A DNA stretch of 64,000 bases from CAIWHR01 sp963724975 (GTDB taxonomy: Bacteria > Pseudomonadota > Gammaproteobacteria > Burkholderiales > Casimicrobiaceae), in NCBI GenBank assembly GCA_963724975.1, contig CAVRXB010000002.1, forward strand, positions 1 through 64,000, given 5' to 3'. The number at the start of each line of letters is the position of its first letter. The stretch's first letter is position 1. The notes beneath the pieces were generated by a model. It had not been told where the DNA came from, ran no database searches, and saw only the letters and a program-made list of their open reading frames with translations. The translations under genes and the position numbers were made by a program. This document shows positions 63,514 through 64,000 of this stretch, piece by piece.

Positions 63514-63551
63514 GACCGTTTGCCTTGCCTCGTTCGGCATGGCAAACGGTC
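63514..63551. other. Long near-perfect hairpin
   Basis: GACCGTTTGCC (63514-63524) pairs with GGCAAACGGTC (63541-63551); inside, after one T-T mismatch, TGCC and GGCA extend the stem to 15 pairs around a 6-base loop. No T-run on either strand. It lies between the PLD and entericidin genes, downstream of the latter. Confidence 0.65.
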
Positions 63552-63570
63552 AAGATTCCTACGAACGAAT

Positions 63571-63720
63571 TCAGTACTTCTTATGTTCCACTGCCTCTTC
63601 CTGAACCTTCTGGCCACCTTTTTCGATGTCCTTGCCTGCACCCTGGACCGTATTGCACGCGGTCAGCGAAATCGATGAGAAGGACAGCGCGGCCAGCAAC
63701 AGCACGAATTTGGCAAGCAT
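63571..63720 (-). CDS. Entericidin A/B-family lipoprotein
   Basis: 49 residues: MLAKFVLLLAALSFSSISLT followed by the lipobox Cys (LTAC), then NTVQGAGKDIEKGGQKVQEE and EHKKY. This small lipoprotein family is linked to stationary phase and envelope stress. It is the intact paralogue of the shifted copy at 60732. AAGGAAA lies upstream of ATG 63720. Confidence 0.88.
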   Translation of the reverse strand: MLAKFVLLLAALSFSSISLTACNTVQGAGKDIEKGGQKVQEEAVEHKKY

Positions 63721-63911
63721 GGCGTTTCCTTTCTTAAGGTTGACGGATTTCCGGATTCGACGTGTCGATCAAGCTTCACGCGCATAAAGCGCAGCAAGCG
63801 CCATGCCATCATCCAAAACCGTTGCGCGGTGCGTTCTCCGCAGGAGTTCGGAGCAACTGCGAACGCGAAAGCGGAGTAGCGCATTGAAAATGTTGCCTGC
63901 GAAGGCAGAAT

Positions 63912-64000
63912 TTACAGATCACAACTCATCCCCGCGAGCTCGAAGGTCCCTTGCTGCCGGTACCACGCTTCCTCGTTGGATGCGAAGCCGACCATGCGAT
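63912..64000 (-). CDS. C-terminal fragment of a gene running off the right edge
   Basis: The frame open at the right edge reads MVGFASNEEAWYRQQGTFEL then AGMSCDL and a TAA at 63912. Composition is protein-like. The bulk of the gene is outside the window, so neither start nor family can be judged; it could also be a short 27-residue frame. Confidence 0.4.
   Translation of the reverse strand, partial: RMVGFASNEEAWYRQQGTFELAGMSCDL

Noticed and set aside
1..64000. CRISPR array, prophage, integrated element, tRNA or rRNA
   Set aside because: No regularly spaced repeats, phage genes, integrase, tRNA cloverleaf or rRNA sequence was noticed.

Overview
The window reads as chromosomal DNA of a GC-rich betaproteobacterium, most likely Burkholderiales or a close relative. 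The basis is gene content: two TctC/Bug-type solute receptors, DUF3182, entericidin lipoproteins, a PE-LIG-POL LigD with Ku, and class Ia ribonucleotide reductase. This is inferred from families; no rRNA or other marker gene is present. I saw no prophage, integrase, complete insertion sequence, CRISPR array, tRNA or rRNA.

Layout. 0-4 kb: an exported protein cut by the left edge, a secreted crystallin-fold/glycine-zipper protein, and a Ser/Thr kinase paired with a heme-binding membrane sensor. 4-9 kb: a compact catabolic-looking operon (TctC receptor, MmgE/PrpD, atypical SDR, MetE-like protein, TMEM175-like channel). 9-17 kb: ArfB, a HEAT-repeat lipoprotein coupled to an amidase, a vanadium-haloperoxidase-like protein, RluA, ExoIII and a membrane cytochrome c. 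17-24 kb: ArsR-SRPBCC-VOC, a transposase OrfA-like remnant, a protein-methyltransferase-like gene, an amidohydrolase, small membrane proteins and an aldo/keto reductase. 24-30 kb: nrdA and nrdB separated by two small genes, with a pair of NrdR-like boxes upstream of nrdA. 30-39 kb: Hyi-like isomerase, a LANCL-like protein, MmcQ/YjbR, an SDR, a PAS histidine kinase, and a sugar-type ABC importer without its ATPase.

39-64 kb is a stress and signalling region. It holds Ku and LigD, a glycine-zipper stress protein, PRC-barrel, DUF3309, three response regulators, a sigma-54 activator without receiver domain, an AI-2E-family transporter, DUF883-like, hemerythrin, CsbD behind a good -24/-12 promoter, DUF1328, a transglutaminase, a CHASE3 histidine kinase, entericidins, a second crystallin/glycine-zipper protein and a phospholipase D. 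A recurrent intergenic motif, GTAGGAC-N4/5-CCGAC, is scattered through this half and is the strongest candidate for something undescribed.

Five genes appear frameshifted at six junctions (DUF3182, a lipoprotein, an entericidin, the second crystallin protein, and PLD twice). All six shifts are in the same sense, as if one base had been inserted each time. They are either real lesions or a systematic base-calling error, and they split real proteins into misleading pieces.
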